From positions 55,717,564 through 55,781,563 of the forward strand of contig JARZZO010000010.1 in the NCBI GenBank assembly GCA_030544215.1: DNA of 64,000 bases, given 5' to 3'. The position numbers were made by a program, and so were the translations under genes. The notes below the pieces were generated by a model. It was not told the origin of the DNA and ran no database searches. It saw nothing but the letters and a program-made list of their open reading frames with translations. Below are positions 1 through 12,500 of the stretch, piece by piece (the stretch's first letter is position 1; every line of letters begins with the position of its first letter). Source of the DNA: Zantedeschia hybrid cultivar. Taxonomy: Eukaryota > Streptophyta > Magnoliopsida > Alismatales > Araceae.

Positions 1-1387
1 TACTATTGGATGTATGCTTGGCACCTAGATAGGTTGAGATAGTTTTCAAAGTTGCTCGATCGTAAGTGATAAATGTGCAGTTAACTCTATAGGTGATAGT
101 TGCTATATGTACAGAAGGCGTACATTAGAGTTTCTTCTTTGCTTTTTGTGTAGGTTCTTTCCAAAAGTCATAGAGAGTTACTGTAGCTTTTTAATTCCAT
201 GTTACATGAGCTTAAACTATGTAACCAGAAATTAAGGTAGTTTTCTATCTAGGCCTCTCTTTTTTTTTTTTTTTGAGATTTCTTCATGAATATGTCTGAT
301 AAAATTTATCTACATAAAAGTACTCCATGGAATCATGAATGCCTCCTTTGATATATGGGGTACTCGATGATATTGTAAAGGGTAAAATCCTAATCGTTTT
401 TTCTTCTAAATAGGGGTATTCACCATATTATTTAATTTTAGACAGTATGTACATATAATCTCATCAGAGACATTCATGCAAAGATTTCGAAATCTTTAAC
501 ATGCCCTCTCCTATATATATGTATCTGAAGTTATCTTTATCAGTACTTAATCTGTAATGAAGCTTAATGCATGTCAAGTAGGCAATTGGTAATTCTACAA
601 CCTTGTCAAATGCTTGAATCCATGACCTTTTTCAAATCATTGAATTTTTCATCAGATATAGGCGATCATGGATTGATAGAACAAGGTTTATGATGATGAT
701 CAAAACTCAAAAGAGATATGATTTAGACGGTTCTTTTCTTTTCCTTTTCTGACCTTTTTCTCAGATTTCTAGTATAAAAGACCAAGGTTGAGATATTGTG
801 CTTGATATCTGTGAAAATTTTGAACTAATCTACTTGAGTAACATGGACACATCCTAGTAAAAACAAAGCAATTTCAATTAAGACAGATTTTAAGAACCAA
901 AAAGAGTCGCTATGGTGACATGTTACGTTTCTTTTTTCACTATATATTTGTAGCTAATATACCTGGATGCATTATGTTTGCTCGATAAAAACCATTTCAC
1001 AATTGGATTTGATTTTATCTCTCATGTAAAAATCTTGTTGTCTTAGTTTTCAGTTTGAGGCGACATTCTTGCAGATGGACAAACACCTAACCAGTAATCT
1101 TCTGCCAGGTGATCATCATAATAGGCACATGGCTGCCCATTCAGTGTCCAATTTTTATTATGTTTAGTCTTTTTTCCCTCACTAGTTACTATAGATCATG
1201 CCTAGTGCCATTCATCCTTTTTGTTAGAACTATTTGTCCTATTTTTTTCCCCACTACTAGCAATATTTCTCATTCAACAATGTTCTCCATTATAGAAAGA
1301 GAGGAATATTGTGAAGATTTTTCCTTATCACACGCCTGCGAAGGTTACAAAGAAGAGAATCCTTTTTTGTAGATAATAAAATATGAA
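1..1387. other. AT-rich intergenic stretch, no gene seen
   Basis: No coding region, RNA gene or clear repeat was recognised. A T-run lies near 260-274. The open frame at 1109-1372 has low-complexity hydrophobic content and no recognisable domain. Confidence 0.6.
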
Positions 1388-1634
1388 ATTTTTACTTTTC
1401 AGTCCTTATAATCTTTCAGTATTTCTTATTAGTCCCTGTAATCTTGATATGTCCTAAAAAACCCCGACAATCTATGAATAATCCTTAAAGGGTCCCTTCA
1501 GAGGGACTGTTTAGGGAAGGTTGATGGACTTTTTATGGATGTTTTAAGCAATTATAAGGACTAATCAAGAATAAAAAGATTGCATGGACTTTTAAGGAAT
1601 ATTGAAAGATTATAGGCACTAAAAAGTAAAAATA
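1388..1634. mobile_element. MITE with long terminal inverted repeats
   Basis: The left arm (about 1388-1460) reads TTTTTACTTTTCAGTCC and on. The reverse complement of the right arm (about 1560-1634) reads TTTTTACTTTTTAGTGCC and continues with the same TATAATCTTTCA block. The arms pair over roughly 70-100 bases with scattered mismatches. There is no coding capacity. No clean target-site duplication was found, so the superfamily is not assigned. Confidence 0.7.
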
Positions 1635-1675
1635 CCAAAAAATAATTGAGTTATGATGGATAGGAGGAAAAAAAT

Positions 1676-2370
1676 GGATACTTACATACCTATGGAAGCT
1701 ATTGCATTCTAATATACCCCGTTATACTTTGTATTATCATATTTACCCCTATAATAAAATATATTTTCACATTTTGTAATAATGTTGCCATCAACCATTT
1801 ACTTAGACAGAAGAAAGGGCTGAACTACTATTGCATATATAACCACCTCACGTAATTCATATCGTCACATGAATACCCATAAAATTTTTCACATTCTCCT
1901 ATATTCCTAAAACCTTATCTTTTATACCTTAGATACATTTCGTATAGAACATTTCTTCAGTCCAAATGATATTCGGCCGAAGACATATAAACAAAATAAT
2001 ATTGCTTATTATGAGGGTATGCATGAGAATATATACAAGGAATCTGCAGTTATACAATTAATACAAAATATCTTGTGGGATGTATAGAATTATTTCCTGT
2101 TGGTGACATCAAAAACCATTAAATTATGGGTTAACATTATTATTTTGAACGTTTAGTTCCGTCACAAAAAATATTTCCTCCATCACTCTTAACCCCAAGA
2201 AGACATCTTTTAAAGGGATAATTACATATCCACATCACAAAAGTATTGTATTCTCACATATATCCCATTTTTTATGTTATCATATATATAAGCTCTCATA
2301 ATAAATCATATTTCATCATTTGTACTTCTACATATCTAATGTCCATTTACCTTAAGGTGAGTTAAGACAG
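1676..2370. repeat. Two diverged copies of one AT-rich repeat
   Basis: The segment at about 1676-1830 and the segment at about 2212-2370 share the same order of short blocks (tacatAcC, attgtattct, catatttacccc-like, cattttgtaa, ccatttacctta-like) in direct orientation about 540 bases apart. Both are AT-rich and non-coding. They look like old direct copies of a miniature element; boundaries are uncertain. Confidence 0.4.
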
Positions 2371-2689
2371 GAAAAAAAAAACTAATTTGTCCTTATTTAA
2401 ACTTCTCCCACAAACAAAACAATGAATTATATATACTTAGAATCTTTTATATTAACCTTTTAAACTTATATTTTATACTTCATTTATATTTTTATTATTC
2501 CTTCAATTTTGACGGTTCCGAGCCAAAGGGATGTAACTGAGATGATATTACTCATTATGAGGATAGATATGATAACATAAAGAATATGAAAGTATCAATA
2601 TAAGGCAAAAGATTTTGATTTTTGGGATGTACATGTAATCTTCTTCTATAATTTTTGGGATATACATGTAATCTCCTCCTCATTAACAG

Positions 2690-2691
<2 letters not shown>

Positions 2692-2731
<40 letters not shown>
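2692..2731. repeat. (TA)n microsatellite
   Basis: An uninterrupted run of alternating T and A of about 40 bases follows AACAGC. Confidence 0.95.
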
Positions 2732-2737
2732 CGTGCC

Positions 2738-3215
2738 TTAGAGCGCATCTAACTTAGATGCATCCCACCTGAACCCCCTCCCCCCTCAAAAAAAAAAAAA
2801 ATTAAAAAAAATTAAAAATATTCAAATACCGTCTTTTAGGTTGTTCTCTATATCTTTGGATTCAATTTTCACTGTTGAATTAACGAAATCAACCGTAACC
2901 GTCCAATCTTGTTCATCGTAGTTTGGAGATCAAAACTAAAACTCCAATAGATGAGATCAACCTTAAGGACTAATCTGATGAACTTTCTATTTTTTGATTA
3001 TTTTTCAGTATTTTTAAATATTTATTTTGAATATCTATCTAATTAGACGACTCTAGGTGATCGTCAAGATGAGACGGTAAAACCTAAAGCTCCCGGGATG
3101 GGAATCAACATGTGAGTGGGTCTATTTAAATATGTAAAAGTTTATATTATTATTATTATTATTATTTATCATGGGGATAGGAGGTTTTTGGGTGGATGCG
3201 TCTCAGGGAGCGTTG
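2738..3215. mobile_element. Possible miniature inverted-repeat element
   Basis: GATGCATCCCACCTGAACCCC near 2757-2777 is inverted at about 3184-3213, where GGTTTTTGGGTGGATGCG is followed by a GAGCG end block that also occurs at the left end. The inner part has an A-run and an (ATT)n run near 3146-3167. Arms are imperfect and no duplication was found. Confidence 0.35.
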
Positions 3216-4140
3216 AATCGTTTCCATATGTATCTAGAGAGAAGGAGGGGGGTGGAAGGAATGCTACAGGGCAACGCCTGTAGCAGCATGCAACTGGGTG
3301 CACGCATTGTTTTCGACTTTTTATCCATATTAAAAGTAAAATAAAATTTATCATTTATTTTTAAATATTTAATAACTTTCTTTAGGATTGTTTCCATCAT
3401 CTAGGTTTTTATTTTTACCGATTATGGTTCGATTTTAAAACTCAATCTTAGTAATCTACGAGGTACATACAAATTTTGATTTATAAAAATTATGAAAAAA
3501 TAATGAAAACATAAAAAATTGGTCATATTGTCTTTAGGATTGTTCTCATCTCCTGAGATCATATTATTCATCACCAACTAACTCATGTAAAATTGGACAG
3601 CTACAATCAATTCAAATACGATCCAACAGTAAAATTTAAACTTCGAGAGGTAAAAATTATCTCATGGGGGTAACTGAATATTTGAAATTTCATTGTGATT
3701 TTTATTTTTTTTCAAGATAAGAGTGAAACCAAAATGTACGTGTAACCAAGTTGCAGAGAAGGCCCTGACTGCGCCACAACATTCCGCTATCTTTCCCTGG
3801 TGTTTAAACGTTCCTCATTCCCCATTAATTGTTATTCTTGGGATGCACTCTGATATTATTTTATAAACTTAGAAGATTGCCACACAATAAAAGTATGCTT
3901 CCTGCCTGCAATAATTGTTCTAAAATATATTTTCTTTGTGCCAGAAAGGCAGGTCTGTATTTGTTTCTGCAGATGAAACTGTGAACCATTCCATTTGCCA
4001 ATCAAAGATTGTGCTGCAACATTCAAAGAGGCATGGCAGCTAGCATTTCTCTTATATAGTTCCACCATCAATTTCACCCTATTTTTCTACCTTTCTTGTT
4101 TTCTTGTGGTTCACCGTCCCACTGTTTTGGTGCTTCACCT
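3216..4140. other. Intergenic, nothing recognised
   Basis: AT-rich non-coding sequence. The small open frames here have no known domain and several overlap in conflicting frames. Confidence 0.5.
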
Positions 4141-4149
4141 TTTCTAACA

Positions 4150-4332
4150 GAGTTCGGATCCTCTAAATGCAGGTGAAGATAGACTGACTGAGTGCAGGGG
4201 TAAAACTTTTTCAAAAAATGTCTCACATCAAATGGAAAAAGTTTCACATGAAGTTTTTTTTTAAAAAAAAACATTCCTCTCGGCACTCATTTAGTCCTGT
4301 GTCCAAACCTGTACTTAAAAGGATCTCAACTC
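4150..4332. mobile_element. Small foldback MITE, possibly Mutator-like
   Basis: The left end GAGTTCGGATCCTCTAAATG pairs with the right end, whose reverse complement starts GAGTTGAGATCCTTTTAAGT; both arms reach a GAGTGC block. TTTCTAACA precedes the element (4141-4149) and TTTCTAACG occurs at 4341-4349, eight bases past the nominal right end. A 9-bp duplication would fit a Mutator-type element, but the right boundary is ambiguous. Confidence 0.6.
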
Positions 4333-4362
4333 TTCCTAAGTTTCTAACGTCACCCAAACGAA

Positions 4363-5517
4363 TACTCACTACACCGCATACGGTACAGAGAAGTTGAGGT
4401 GGATTGCAACATTATTCCCACTACTTGTTCCATTTGTTTTTTCATTTTTTTGAGATAAGGAGAACGAAAAGGTGCATCCTTCTAACAGTTTTTATTGTTG
4501 GTCTTTTTCACGCACCTCCATTTAAAAGACGTAGTCGATTTATTTCTGCATTTAAAAAGAGATAATTGATTTCTTCTCATTTTAGTCTGACCGTCTCCCA
4601 GTTTATCACTTTCAACACATTTATCAACTTCAAGTCCGAAATTATCACTTTGAAGCGTATTTTTATCATTTTTATCATATATTTTTATCACTTCCTAACT
4701 GTTTCAGTTTTATCACTTGCTATTCAATTTTATCACTTTGTAATACAGTTTTATCATTACCTACGCAAATCTATCACTTCTAAAGTACATTTTTGTCACT
4801 TCCTTATTGTTGCAGTTTTATTACTTGCTATTTAATTTTATCACTTTGTAATGCAGTTTTATCTATTTCTATGCAAACCTATGACTTCTAAGCAGAAGTT
4901 ATCACTTCTAAATATTTTATTACTTTATTTATGTAGGAAGTGATAAAATGCTCGAAAGTGTTAGTTTCTACTTTGAAGTGACAATTTTGTGTAGGAAGTG
5001 ATAAAAATATATTTGAGAGATAAATTTAGTTAGAAGGGATAAAACTAAACTATGTAAGACGTGACAAAATTAGATTTTGGAAGTGATAGGTTTGCATAGG
5101 AAGTGATAAACTACATTATGAAGAGATAAAATTGAGTAGCAAGTGATAATATTAAAATAACTAGGAAGTGATACAAATGTGCTTTAAAAGTGATAAAAAT
5201 ATGTTTATAAGTGACAATTTCGAGTTTAGAAGTGATAGATCTATACTAAAAGTGATAAATTGAAAGGCATACAGACTAAAGTGGGAATAAGTCGATTACC
5301 TATTTTTAAACGGGGGGAATGAATTGGTTAGCTCTTTTAAATGAAGGTGAGTGGGAAAAAACGACAATAAATGATGTTAGAGGGCACCACCTTTTCTTCC
5401 TCTCCACCCAAAAAAGTCCAAAAAGTGAAAAAAATAAGTAGGATAGGTGGCGAGAGGAGGTGAAGTGTTACAATCCACCTCAGCCTCTCTACATCGCATG
5501 CGATGTAGTAAGTATTA
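4363..5517. mobile_element. 1.15-kb foldback element with internal TTATCACTT arrays
   Basis: The left arm from 4363 (AATACTCACTACACCGCAT) pairs with the reverse complement of the right arm ending at 5517 (AATACTTACTACATCGCAT). Pairing continues through GAGGTGGATTG, the TCTAACA/TTTATTGT block, CATTTAAAAGA and a TTTAGTCTG block, about 250 bases per side. The interior (about 4600-5260) is an array of TTATCACTT words on the left half and AAGTGATAA words on the right half, so the whole element can fold into one long hairpin. No protein is encoded. The length and arm size resemble non-autonomous Mutator or foldback elements, but no target duplication was found. Confidence 0.8.
5489..5508. repeat. 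Perfect 20-bp palindrome
   Basis: CTACATCGCATGCGATGTAG is identical to its own reverse complement. It sits in the right terminal arm of the foldback element; the matching site in the left arm (about 4370-4389) has lost the symmetry. Confidence 0.95.
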
Positions 5518-5846
5518 CTCTTGTTAAAAATCTCCAGGAGTAGAATGTTCCGTTTATTCTAATTACCTCTTGGAGTGGCACAAATAGTTGCTCTCTCGAT
5601 CCTTTGATGATGGCATCGAGTGATCAACCATGTTTGTCTCTTTCACTCTCTTTCCCTCATTATCATGGTTTTTTTTAATCTCCTTAACATTGTATTCTAA
5701 TACCCAGGTGATTGCGTCCTTACAGGAGTCTTGTGTACACTCACCTTCAACGTCATGCAACCAAGGGTCAGACCTGCTATATTCAGAGCTAGAAAATTTT
5801 TGAAGGGGGTAAGATAAAATTAAACTAATATAAAGCATCTACTTAT
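5518..5846. other. Intergenic, nothing recognised
   Basis: Non-coding sequence between the foldback element and the hAT-like element starting at 5847. The minus-strand open frame at 5563-5838 has no recognisable domain. Confidence 0.5.
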
Positions 5847-6968
5847 TAGGGATGCAAATGGGTTGGATTCGGTGCGGATCTAAGGTACATTTATGACTTT
5901 ATCCACTTACCTATGTTATTTGTAGAGAGAGAAACTAGGTGGAGCATAGGACCCTCCAATCAACTCTCCTGCCATTCGATGAGATTTGTTTGATGGAGAA
6001 ACGTTGTCCTTCAGGAACCTGTAGACACTAGAAAACAGTCAAGAGTCTACTGTCTAGGTGGGAAAAAAATTCTCTGATACCTAAGTTAGATCTTTGCAGG
6101 AAAGTGGTAGGTTAGGAATTTCTTAGATATGAATGTGCGTACATTGTTCTTGAGGAGGGCCTTCCTTTATATGGGGCCTCTGAGAGAGAGGCGAGAAGTC
6201 CTCTCGTAACAGCTCTTTGTTGCGCACGATCAAGGCCTCCTGATTGCAGGCAATCGTGTCCCACAAAAAGGGAAGATGGACATGTCTTTTTTAGCCTCTT
6301 GGCAGAGATCGTGTGTCCCCTCCCCCCCTCTTAATCGGATAGTTATTGGCCACGATTTCCGCCTTATGGTGGGAAAATAGTTTGAACCATCCCAAGTACC
6401 CTATTTTCTTAGGAAGTCGGGGTCTCGGTACAGTGGTATTTGGGCCCTCATAAGATACTTTGGCCTTGTTGGTCCGTTGGACTAGGGCTCCTGCCTAGTA
6501 GAAAATGGGGGAAGAATTCAAACTTCCCCAAGAGTTTGGCCCTCTCGAGAAGTTGGGATAAACCTTCCCGAGAGCTTGGTTCTCTCGGAAGACCTCGACG
6601 CACCTCCTCGACATCTTGGTCCTCTCAAGAAGCTGGACCCTTTACTCAGGATCTGGTGGGGCCACCTCTTAGGACCCACAGTCCTAGACTATCCTACCAG
6701 TTGCTTGTAAGGGACTCACATGACCGTTGCACATGGTGCCTTCAAAGTGGGCCGCGGGATTCTTAGGCTACCTTCAATTGGACCCAACTGGGCCAAAACC
6801 ATTTTAACCCTTCTCACTATCATTTAAAAAGATTGTCTATTAATTGATCTTAAAAGTAATTATGGATCAATAGTGTATCATATGCATTAGGTTTGGAGAA
6901 ACTTGTATTCGGTGTCTCATCCACTAATCTATAACAATCGGTCAAATAATCCGGTCATTGCATCCCTA
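5847..6968. mobile_element. hAT/Ac-like element split by a probable solo LTR
   Basis: The left end TAGGGATGCAAATGGGTTGG and the right end CCGGTCATTGCATCCCTA are inverted copies of an Ac-type terminus. The first 75 bases closely resemble the element at 26751-27033, including GGATCTAAGG. That copy shows the inner block from about 5925 to 6835 is an insertion. The insertion has an LTR look, with CCTTTATATGGGG as a TATA-type core near 6170 followed by GC-richer sequence, but its exact ends and 5-bp duplication were not resolved. The 8-bp flanks (5839-5846 and 6969-6976) do not match. Confidence 0.55.
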
Positions 6969-6976
6969 TATATAAG

Positions 6977-7656
6977 TTTTTCCCCATTCACATGACAAGA
7001 TTTCAGTAAGATTTGTGGGAAAGGGATTAATTAGTTACAACTTTTTAATAACGTTATTTTGTGTAATTAGTGCATTTAGCAGTAGAAATTTACTATGTAA
7101 CCTTTCTTACATGAAAAAATGTAAATAAGGAAATGAACATGCTTCTGAAACTAGACAATGTTGCATTCCCTTCCAATATACGTTCCAAGGATACTATCAA
7201 CGTCAAGATCAAAAGGCACATGGTTACAGTCTTTTAACTTGTGACTTAATAGGACAGAAATGCTAGGGATTGAGATGGAATGCCATTGTCATAGTCCTTT
7301 TGAAACAGTGGAGTGCAGCGTCTACGTCCAATTGCAATAGGTGCATATGGGGAACAAAAAATGTAGAGAATTTGAACAGATTCACCGAAGGATTTGAAGA
7401 TTTGAGATGGAGGAGAACTTTCAAAAATAAGATTACCAAAATTTTAGGCAGAAGGGAGGACAAAATCCCCTCCTAGCAGGTTTCGTAAAAGGGCGGACAT
7501 AATCCACTTTTTTTTTCCCCTCAAAATCTTCGAATGTTGATAAAAACACCAGTGTGATTGAAAGACGTTTGGAATCAGAGATAGGTTAGGGAATATTTCA
7601 TCTGCCTACCGTCAAAGCTTGCACGAAAAGCCTCCTCTTCCGAGCAGTTCTAGGCC
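6977..7656. other. Intergenic, nothing recognised
   Basis: Mixed-composition non-coding sequence. Two open frames on opposite strands (7263-7476) overlap and neither has a recognisable domain. Confidence 0.5.
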
Positions 7657-7664
7657 CTGCTTCG

Positions 7665-8220
7665 TAGGGCTGTTAGTGGGCTGGGCCAACCCGATGGGCT
7701 CTCGGGCTCGGCCCAATATTAGGCCATGCCGCCACAAGATTATCAGCCTGTGGATTTTTTTTCGGTCTTAAAAGCCCAGGCCCGAGGAATACGTGGGCCG
7801 GGTTTGGGCTTATCTTATGGGCCCGCACGGGCCTTCACTACTATAAACATTGATGAAATATTCAGATTCACCGAGTGCGTTTTTTATCAGTTTCATCTAT
7901 AAAAACTGACGAGATTATTGAAAACCACTTGCTGTGGCTGCTTTTCTCATCTTATTATGGACTATATGTGTTGTCTGCCACCAATTCTTGGATATGTTGC
8001 ATCGGAATCTCTTATAGTTACAAGATGCTTATTGACTTATCAGACAAAACATATAAGTTTATTTGCTGTCAGGCCGGGCCGGACTTATGCTGGGCCTCTA
8101 AGTTTAGAGCAACAATGGGACTTGGCCCAGCCCGAAATTTTAAAGCTTGAGCTTTTTGGACCGGGCTGGGACTTAGAAAGGAGAGCATTGGGCTTGGGCG
8201 GCCCATTGACATCCCTAGAA
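7665..8220. mobile_element. hAT-like element with GGCCCG-rich subterminal regions
   Basis: The left end TAGGGCTGTTAGTGGGCTGG pairs with the right end GGCCCATTGACATCCCTA. CTGCTTCG occurs immediately before (7657-7664) and just after (8221-8228), an exact 8-bp target duplication. About 150 bases at each end are dense in GGGCC, CGGGC and CCCGA words in both orientations, while the middle (about 7850-8060) is AT-rich. No transposase is encoded. Confidence 0.8.
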
Positions 8221-8228
8221 CTGCTTCG

Positions 8229-8551
8229 CCTCCCTGCCATCGCCCTCCACCATGAGGTCTCCCGGGAGCGGTTCCAGTGAGCAGCGGCCAGGGAACCTAG
8301 GTCCGACAGCACCGCCAACTTGGTCAGCATGGCAAAGGGAGTGATGGACGCCTCACCACCGCTCCTCCCCATCTACAGGCATTTCTGCATGCCTTCCCGG
8401 CCGAACTGGGCCAAGGAACCCAATGTGCTACATCCATGGCGAGGAGCTCTGCTGCTCTGGCTCCAACCTCACTGAATTCTTCCTACAAGCAGAGCTCAAG
8501 GGGGGCAAGTGGGCTGATGGCGCTTCGGCCAGACAGATCTGACATGGATAT
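8229..8551. other. GC-rich gene-like fragment, unidentified
   Basis: This block is far richer in G and C than its surroundings and has codon-like composition. The plus frames hold stops (for example TGA at 8278-8280), so no intact product is encoded. It continues past the hAT-like insertion at 8560-8922 to about 9000. It may be a decayed or captured gene piece; I do not recognise the source. Confidence 0.3.
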
Positions 8552-8559
8552 GCTGGGTC

Positions 8560-8922
8560 TAAGAGTGCCAATCGGATGGACCAGTCTGTGACACATCCCA
8601 ACTAAATCCATATTAAAATAAATTGAAGTGACTCAAATTATATAAATTGAGTTGGATTAAATTTAAGTTGATATTAGTTAAATCTAGACTGAGTTGGATT
8701 GAATAGTTTAATCTATTGACATACAATAATTCGTATAAAAAATGTTTTACTTCTACTAACAAACTATTTATAAAGGCCAACCCAACCCAATTGAATTTAA
8801 ACTGAATTTAGATTAAATTTAAACTGAATTTGAGTTAGACTAAAATTAAACTGGATTATTTTAAATTTGGGTTAAACCCAAATTATTACGACTCAGCCCA
8901 ACCTGCCCAATTTACGTCCCTA
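8560..8922. mobile_element. hAT-like element with CCCAAC/GAGTTGG subterminal words
   Basis: The ends TAAGAGTGCCAATCGG and CCCAATTTACGTCCCTA form an imperfect Ac-type pair. Flanking octamers GCTGGGTC (8552-8559) and ACCGGGTC (8923-8930) agree at six of eight positions, fitting an aged target duplication. Both halves repeat GAGTTGGATT, AACCCAA and related words. It interrupts the GC-rich block on either side. Confidence 0.65.
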
Positions 8923-9289
8923 ACCGGGTCCAAGGCGGTGGCGGCTCCGCGTGGGCCCCTGCAGAAACTGAGCGGAGGGAGTGGGCAGAGGGGGGAAGTC
9001 TTCACACACGCCATCCGATGACTACACGAGTGCATTACGCTACCGCAACAGACGATGCAGCAAGTATTTCTCTTAAGAGAGACTACCTCCTCTCAACTTA
9101 ACACATCATCTGGACTGTCATTCAACCGCCATAGTCTCCTTCAAAACAGGACAAGAGTTCGTTGCTTTGGCGGGATGCCTCCCCGAAGAACAAAAATTAT
9201 GTGAGATGTAGACTTCGGTTTTCTAGGACCTCACAAGTACCTAATGCAATTTCATGTGGTGGAAAACATGCAACTCTGTATTAACATCG

Positions 9290-9523
9290 ACACACAAAAA
9301 ACCAAACCTAATTATCTTAAATTTCCAAAAAAATTGCGTTCATTCAATGCTGCAGATTGTCTTAGTCCGAAACTGATAGAAGATCTTTGAGATGCAATCA
9401 AAAAATGGCAATCTTCGCTGTTCACGGGGATGCATTGGAGCTCTTCACTTAGAGCCCCCAAAAAAAGGATAGTTGCCTTGCCGTCCCAAATTTCAGAACC
9501 GAATTTCTTCGACAGAAGAGTTC
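9290..9523 (-). other. Probable SRP9 3' untranslated region
   Basis: The stretch following the SRP9 stop codon has no frame continuing the protein and is the expected place for the transcript end. No canonical AATAAA was found, so the extent is inferred. Confidence 0.35.
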
Positions 9524-12500
9524 TCATTGCCTCCTTCCCCTTCCTTTCTTGGATGGTTGCTGATCGGCCTGCTCTTTACTTGAGGCCTCTGTTATATCAG
9601 CTGTGTAAAAGTGGAAAAACAAAACATGAGAATACAACGGAAGGTGACATCTGGGGGGGAGCAGAGAACAGTCTGTATACATTTGGCAAGGGAGAACATT
9701 ACCATCAGGACCCCGTGCCATCAGGGTGAAGAAGATGTTATTGAGTTTCTCCATCTTTTTGGCATCCTGAGCCTGGTCAGTTTTAAACTTGAGGCACTGC
9801 AAGCAGGACCACCTAGCGCATGAGTCATTTCAGAGCACAAAAATGAAAATGATACTACTGTCACAACCCCCAACAGTCAACATGCACTACCTTTTGTGAA
9901 TATGTAACGTTTTTTTTTCTTCTTTTGCTCACTTGTGTAGAAGACTCAGAACCCTTCATCAATTAAGAATTCTCGGAATATCAAAGAGTAAAGCAAGAAT
10001 GGAAAGAACAACATAATGCTATTCTATTTGAATTTGCCCCTAGCCTGTGGCTAAAGGCATTGGGCACCCTCCACATAGAAGTAAATACCACCAGCAGATA
10101 TGCAGATGAGTCACTGGAACCGTATGTGCGGCTAGGTGACAAACCCCTATGTAATCAGGGAAAAGAAGAAACTGATATCTTGGATCAAGTTCAGTGCAGA
10201 CAGATTGCCAAAAAAAAAGGTCCAAGGATACATTCAAGCTCATTGTAGATAATTTGGAGCTAACAATCCTATGTCTCATACATTATACACCAATTGGTCT
10301 TAGCCATCAATCCATTCTGTTGAAGGGCTGGCATCAGCTAGAAATCCAGTTGGTAATTCTATCCAAAATGAAATTTTACTTTGATATATTATCCAGAGAA
10401 TGAACCATGATACCATGGAATATAAGCATTCCGTCATGATGTGGTTACAAATTACAGACAAAGGTTATTTGCTATTTTACCATTATGCTCTAGATTCAAA
10501 AGATGCTCAACATGAAACTGCAGCAACATCCTTACCATCAAGAAAGCAGAAAAGAAAAGTAGCAACCTCATCCACTTCAGTTTCTCCTCAAGGATGCTGG
10601 CAATTACACAGTTCATGAGCCCAAAATGCTGGGAAATGGGACAAAATTAATAGCTTCACCAGCCAAACAAGCTAGGATGTCCTAACATAGGTGCTATTTT
10701 GAAAGCTCATGGCAGGTCTTAACATTCTTGGCAGTGTTACTTTCATTCGGCTACATCACAATTATACAGTCCCACTCCACTGTTTTAGTCAATATCTACG
10801 TGTTGTTTTACATATCACAAAATCCAGAGTTGGTATCCCATACAATTCCCTCCCTTTGAAGAGCTGCAAATTTGCAACTACAAAAGCAAGCTTGTGTCAC
10901 CCCACCAGTCATGTAAAGTGCCCACAGAAAAGCATGCTACCTCACATATTAAGTTTCAATTCTCATCATCATCGTAACATTAAAGATCCGTTTGGTTATA
11001 CTTAAAACATATTCAGATGGAAAAGATTTTCTAAGGAAACACATTTACAAGGAAATGAAAACAAAATTCATCATTTGACAGTAATGAAAACATTTTCAGC
11101 TCCTTTGGAAAAAAGCATTCCATCTTATCCCATGGATGCCAAAATCAGGAAAAGGAGAAGTCAACAAACTAAGTTTTCTGTTGACTAAGAGTTTCACGGA
11201 CTACCAAATACGTCATTCTCATATACTTTTCAGGAAAAGCTTTTCATGTGACCTGTTTTACATGAAAACAAACGGACCCTAAGGCTAAATGTTTCCTCCA
11301 CCACAGGGTTTACTGAAGGCATTGGGGCCGGTTGTCGATACGACATCCCAATAGTTTTTGTGCCATAGGCTGCAGCCTAACAGCTGTTTGAACTTTGTAA
11401 AGCAAGAGGAAAATTACTTTGTTGTAGAGAGTGACAAGTAAATAACACAAGATCGATAATCATGCTAGATTGAAACACAAGGTGACTGTAGATAACATGA
11501 GATGGATAATCATGCTAGATTGAAATGCAATAAATAAACTAACCAATAGAGATGATAAAAGAGGACACTAAAGATAACCCTAGTATGCTAGCTACTAGAT
11601 GTGAAGAAGTAACACATGCATATCAAAATGCAGGCTTTGCAATGTACTTTTTCATGCAATATGAGCAGATTGTCAAGAAATATGAGAAAAATACCACAGA
11701 CAGAGGGAAATGGCAGAATTACGAGAAAAAAAAAAACAATAGAAAGTAGATGGGAAGTGGACAGATTGTAGACCAGTAGGCATAGGCGATGGTCATGGAC
11801 TAACTTCACAACCAGGACATCCCATGCACGCTTCGAATGCACCGGGGGCGTATTTTTGCTAGGTAATTCCAGCTGAGGGCAGTGGGAGGTTGCTGGCTTG
11901 GTATTACTAGAAGCCTTCTCACTAGGGCTGTAAACAAGTTGGAAACAGTCGAAAACATCTGTTTCCAGCCTTGTTCTCCATAAGAAATATTGGAAATGGA
12001 AATGAAGTCAGAAAAAAATGTTTCCAACAATGTTTATGTTTCCAAAATTTAACCAGAAACAGATTTGGAAATGAGTATTTACAATGTCCATATTAAACTA
12101 TTATTATTAATTAAAAAATGTATCCTATAACTAAGAACTGGCCCTCAAAATCATGCAGGGGCAGCCTTCAAGCCAGAGTCAAGCCAGCGCATCCTAAATG
12201 CTCGTCCAGCTGGGCCCAGCCACCCTGTAGGACTGGCCCCAGCACCTCCTAATCTGACAAAAAGGTGGCCGAGCACTGAGGCAGGCCTGCCCCACAAGCT
12301 GGACCTTGCAGGAAGGGGAGGCTTACCTCTCCAACTCCACACTCCAGTTTTGAGGCAGAAGGCAGCCCACCTACATAGGCTGAACCCACCAATGAGCAAA
12401 GACACTTGGGGTGGGTAGAAGACCATGGGCAGATGGCCCCAAGACTTGCTTCTAAGGGTCAAGTCAGTTTTTAATTAAAAAAATGGATCAACTAATATGT

